A DNA stretch of 64,000 nt, taken from contig NZ_QNUE01000005.1 in the NCBI RefSeq assembly GCF_003385595.1, positions 264,987 to 328,986 on the forward strand, read 5' to 3'. Positions 61,091 through 64,000 of this stretch are shown here, one piece after another. Within the stretch, counting starts at the first letter, position 1. Each line of letters starts with the position of its first letter. The notes below the pieces were generated by a model. That model was not told the DNA's origin. It ran no database searches and worked only from the letters and a program-made list of their open reading frames with translations. Origin of the DNA: Chryseobacterium flavum. GTDB lineage: Bacteria; Bacteroidota; Bacteroidia; Flavobacteriales; Weeksellaceae. Both the position numbers and the translations under genes were made by a program.

Positions 61091-64000
61091 ATGACGAAAA
61101 AACTACTGTTTCTATTTTTCCTTATTTACAACCTATCATTATCAGCACAAGAAGATTGCATCTCGGCAATTACCATATGCGGAAATTCCAACATTAATTA
61201 TACGCCATCAGGAATCGGAAATATCAATGAAAATTTAGGAGGCTGTCTTTCCGGAGAACACCACTCCGTATGGTATAAGTTCACAATTGCCACAAGCGGC
61301 ACGCTAACCTTCGATCTCGTTCCCACAGGTCCGGCAGATTACGACTGGGCTATTTACGGACCTGATGCAACCTGTTCCAATTTAGGACCTCCCATCCGAT
61401 GTAACGCATCAGGAGCCCTGACCAGTACAGGAATGAATACAACCAATACAAATACAAGCTCATCCGGTGGGAATACCAATCCATACTGCAAGTATATGGA
61501 TGTAACAGCAGGACAGACCTATTATCTATATTTGGATAACTGGTCCTCAACTGTTCATACTTTTAATTTAACATGGGGTGGCACCGCTAGTTTCATTTCT
61601 CCTTTCAACAATCCTGCAACAACCCCTAACCCATTTATCCCACCAGGAAGCCCAGGTCCCAATCCCAATTCACCAAGAGAAATTGGCATTTGTTCAACTA
61701 CAACTCTTTTTAATTTCAGTACGTTATCTACAGGAATACTTAATGGAAATTCGAATTTTAATATTGCCTACTTTAGCAATACCAATGATGCCTCTACCGG
61801 CAACAACCCTATCACGACTCCCATTATAGTAAATAACAATACTACTTACTATTACAGCATTGACTATCATGACCCAAACAATCAGGGAAATACACTTAAT
61901 ACCTGTCGGCAGATTCATCCGATTGTTTTCAGAAATAAAAGCTTAATTGCAGAAATAACACCTTCAGCAAACAAATTATGCCCAGGTGGGACGATAACCT
62001 TAACATCAAGTCATGCTACTGGAAATACATGGTCAACAGGGGAAACCACACAATCTATTACAGTCAACACTCCCGGAACTTATTCCTTAATCAGTTCAAA
62101 CGGCATCTGTACAAGCCCTTCGGCTTCCATTACCATCTCCGCGGAAAGTGATCCTGATATACAGATCAGCGGAAACTTTATTGTATGTGAGGCTCCAACT
62201 CAGCTGACAGCTTCTTCCACAGGCAACGGGAATACCTACGCATGGTCTGACGGCTCTACCGGAAATACAATATCCGTATCAACACCGGGAACCTATACCG
62301 TAACGGTAACAACCTCGGCAGGATGTCTGTATCAAAAGTCTGTTACCGTGACACAAACTTCTGCCCCAAATGTACAGGATGCTACCTTGAGCCAGTGTTC
62401 AAACTCTTCTACAGCCACATTCGATCTTACTTCAGCTCAGCCTGACATTACTTCTTCTCCCGGGGTAACCTTTGAGTATTACACCAATCTAGCAGATGCT
62501 GCGATTGGAAATACAAACACCATAGCCAATCCTTCTGCTTATGTATCAGGAAATACAACTGTTTATGTACGCATTACATCTGCAGCATGCTCTCGAGTAT
62601 ATGTCGTAAAGCTACAATTATATATTCAAATCACTAATACTCCTTTCATTACAGCTTCTTCTGATACCATCTGTTTTGGAGGAAGTATTACTTTAACTTC
62701 AAACCAAACCACAGGAAACACATGGTCTACAGGAGAGACTACTCAGTCCATTACGGTTAATACTCCCGGAACTTACACCCTCACTTCTTCTGTAGCGGGA
62801 TGCCAGAGTATTCCGGCTTCCATTACCATCTCCGCAGAAAGTGATCCTGATATACAGATCAGCGGAAACCTTATTGTATGTGAAGCGCCAACTCAGCTGA
62901 CAGCTTCCTCTACAGGCAACGGGAATACCTACGCATGGTCTGATGGTTCTGCCGGAAATATAATCTCCGTATCAACACCGGGAACCTACACTGTAACGGT
63001 AACGACTCCGGCAGGATGCCAGTATCAAAAGTCTGTTACCGTAACACAGGGATTTGTACCTATAGTACAGAATGCAGCATTAAGCCAGTGTTCAAACTCT
63101 TCGACAGCTACTTTCGATCTTACTTCAGCTCAGCCTGGCATTACTTCTACGCCGGGGGTAACCTTTGCGTATTACACCAATCAGGCAGATGCTATGGCAG
63201 GAAATGCCAACACCATAACCAATCCTTCTGCTTATGTATCAGCAAATGCAGTTGTGTATGTAAGGGTTGCATCTGCAGCATGTTTTAAGGTCGCTGAAAT
63301 CCAGCTCAGTACATTAACAACAGCTGTTCCTTCCATTACAGCTTCTTCTGATACCATCTGTTTTGGAGGAAGTATTACTTTAACTTCAAACCAAACCACA
63401 GGAAACACATGGTCTACAGGAGAGACTACTCAGTCCATTACGGTTAATACTCCCGGAACTTACACCCTCACTTCTTCTGTAGCGGGATGCCAGAGTATTC
63501 CGGCTTCCATTACCATCTCCGCAGAAAGTGATCCTGATATACAGATCAGCGGAAACCTTATTGTATGTGAGGCTCCAACTCAGCTGACAGCTTCCTCCAC
63601 AGGCAACGGGAATACCTACGCATGGTCTGACGGTTCTGCCGGAAATACTATCTCCGTATCAGCACCGGGAACCTACACCGTAACGGTAACGACTCCGGCA
63701 GGATGCCAGTACCAAAAGTCTGTTACCGTAACACAGGGATCTGTACCAGTGATACAGAATGCAGCATTAAGCCAGTGTTCAAACTCTTCGACAGCTACTT
63801 TCGATCTTACTTCAGCTCAGCCTGACATTACTTCTACGCCGGGGGTAACCTTTGCGTATTACACCAATCAGGCAGATGCTATGGCAGGAAATGCCAACAC
63901 CATAACCAATCCTTCTGCTTATGTATCAGCAAATGCAGTTGTGTATGTAAGGGTTGCATCTGCAGCATGTTTTAAGGTCGCTGAAATCCAGCTCAGTATA
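61091..64000 (+). CDS. giant repeat adhesin-like protein, gliding-motility/T9SS type B class (3' end outside window)
   Basis: The frame is open from ATG 61091 to the window end (970 codons). A signal peptide (MTKKLLFLFFLIYNLSLSAQ) is followed by a domain (about 22-170) with DCISAITICGNS, CLSGEHHSVWYKFTIATSGTLTFDL and YDWAIYG, typical of Flavobacteriia proteins that end in a T9SS type B (CHU_C) domain. From residue 289 on come ~230-residue repeats with Ig-like strands (GNTWSTGETTQSITVNTPGTYTL, GNTYAWSDGS..ISVSTPGTYTVTV) plus a YYTNQADAMAGN module. It is probably a surface adhesin or cell-matrix filament; the sorting domain is not in view. Confidence 0.88.
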   Translation, partial: MTKKLLFLFFLIYNLSLSAQEDCISAITICGNSNINYTPSGIGNINENLGGCLSGEHHSVWYKFTIATSGTLTFDLVPTGPADYDWAIYGPDATCSNLGPPIRCNASGALTSTGMNTTNTNTSSSGGNTNPYCKYMDVTAGQTYYLYLDNWSSTVHTFNLTWGGTASFISPFNNPATTPNPFIPPGSPGPNPNSPREIGICSTTTLFNFSTLSTGILNGNSNFNIAYFSNTNDASTGNNPITTPIIVNNNTTYYYSIDYHDPNNQGNTLNTCRQIHPIVFRNKSLIAEITPSANKLCPGGTITLTSSHATGNTWSTGETTQSITVNTPGTYSLISSNGICTSPSASITISAESDPDIQISGNFIVCEAPTQLTASSTGNGNTYAWSDGSTGNTISVSTPGTYTVTVTTSAGCLYQKSVTVTQTSAPNVQDATLSQCSNSSTATFDLTSAQPDITSSPGVTFEYYTNLADAAIGNTNTIANPSAYVSGNTTVYVRITSAACSRVYVVKLQLYIQITNTPFITASSDTICFGGSITLTSNQTTGNTWSTGETTQSITVNTPGTYTLTSSVAGCQSIPASITISAESDPDIQISGNLIVCEAPTQLTASSTGNGNTYAWSDGSAGNIISVSTPGTYTVTVTTPAGCQYQKSVTVTQGFVPIVQNAALSQCSNSSTATFDLTSAQPGITSTPGVTFAYYTNQADAMAGNANTITNPSAYVSANAVVYVRVASAACFKVAEIQLSTLTTAVPSITASSDTICFGGSITLTSNQTTGNTWSTGETTQSITVNTPGTYTLTSSVAGCQSIPASITISAESDPDIQISGNLIVCEAPTQLTASSTGNGNTYAWSDGSAGNTISVSAPGTYTVTVTTPAGCQYQKSVTVTQGSVPVIQNAALSQCSNSSTATFDLTSAQPDITSTPGVTFAYYTNQADAMAGNANTITNPSAYVSANAVVYVRVASAACFKVAEIQLSI
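61955..64000 (+). repeat. three long in-frame repeats in the adhesin gene (693, 687, >666 bases)
   Basis: Unit 1 is 61955-62647 (diverged), unit 2 is 62648-63334, and unit 3 starts at 63335 and runs past the window. Units 2 and 3 are nearly identical at the base level over most of their length, which marks recent duplication or gene conversion. Each unit encodes two Ig-like domains and one Cys-containing module. Confidence 0.9.

Overview
The window is from a low-GC member of the Bacteroidota, family Flavobacteriia, most likely Chryseobacterium or a close relative. Support comes from secreted proteins with type IX secretion (T9SS) sorting tails, TonB-type outer-membrane barrels, promoters of the TTG-N19-23-TAnnTTTG type, a lack of Shine-Dalgarno sequences, and the set of household genes. 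The assignment rests on protein style and remembered gene order, not on a search.

Layout. 1-4378: a plus-strand run of small accessory genes (hydrolase, membrane protein, lipoprotein, DHFR-like, CHMI, DinB-fold, esterase-TPR). 4379-4932: a gene-free AT-rich stretch with five perfect DnaA boxes, a candidate replication origin. 4933-8605: a degenerate hotdog protein, a beta-propeller protein, DUF2200, and ribB under an FMN riboswitch. 8672-11973: an outer-membrane barrel pair and a small protein. 12220-15047: a decayed ORF and an ECF sigma operon (hydrolase, sigma factor, membrane protein, methyltransferase). 15108-20191: a secreted M43-type metalloprotease, an ABC exporter and truA. 20300-26013: lpxK, purine phosphorylase, a TlpA-like protein, GNAT, dinB and alpha-amylase. 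26094-26261: a 55-residue double-glycine-leader, cysteine-rich peptide. 26413-34541: esterase, AraC regulator with divergent alcohol dehydrogenase, HxlR regulator with divergent NmrA protein, phosphodiesterase, GNAT, cytidine deaminase and a truncated GrpB. 34668-38472: a tight five-gene operon (beta-barrel, c-type haem lipoprotein, YceI, ankyrin, DOMON-like T9SS protein) next to a Crp/Fnr gene with a matching operator.

38652-60715 is the minus-strand information-processing block. Read in transcription order it is rpsU, xer, hpf, tRNA-Thr(TGT), tRNA-Tyr, tRNA-Gly, tRNA-Thr(GGT), then an inserted two-component system and orphan efflux adaptor, then tuf, tRNA-Trp, secE, nusG, then three inserted secreted paralogues, then rplK, rplA, rplJ, rplL, an odd ORF, rpoB, rpoC and DUF3467. 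The ancient tRNA-tuf-secE-nusG-rpl-rpo order is kept, but accessory genes interrupt it and terminators or promoters mark the breaks. 61091 to the end is the 5' part of a giant repeat adhesin that runs off the window.

The observations most worth following are the DnaA-box cluster, the GG-leader peptide with its own promoter, the haem-protein operon with a Crp-type box placed near -41.5, and the two cargo insertions in the ribosomal/tRNA superoperon.
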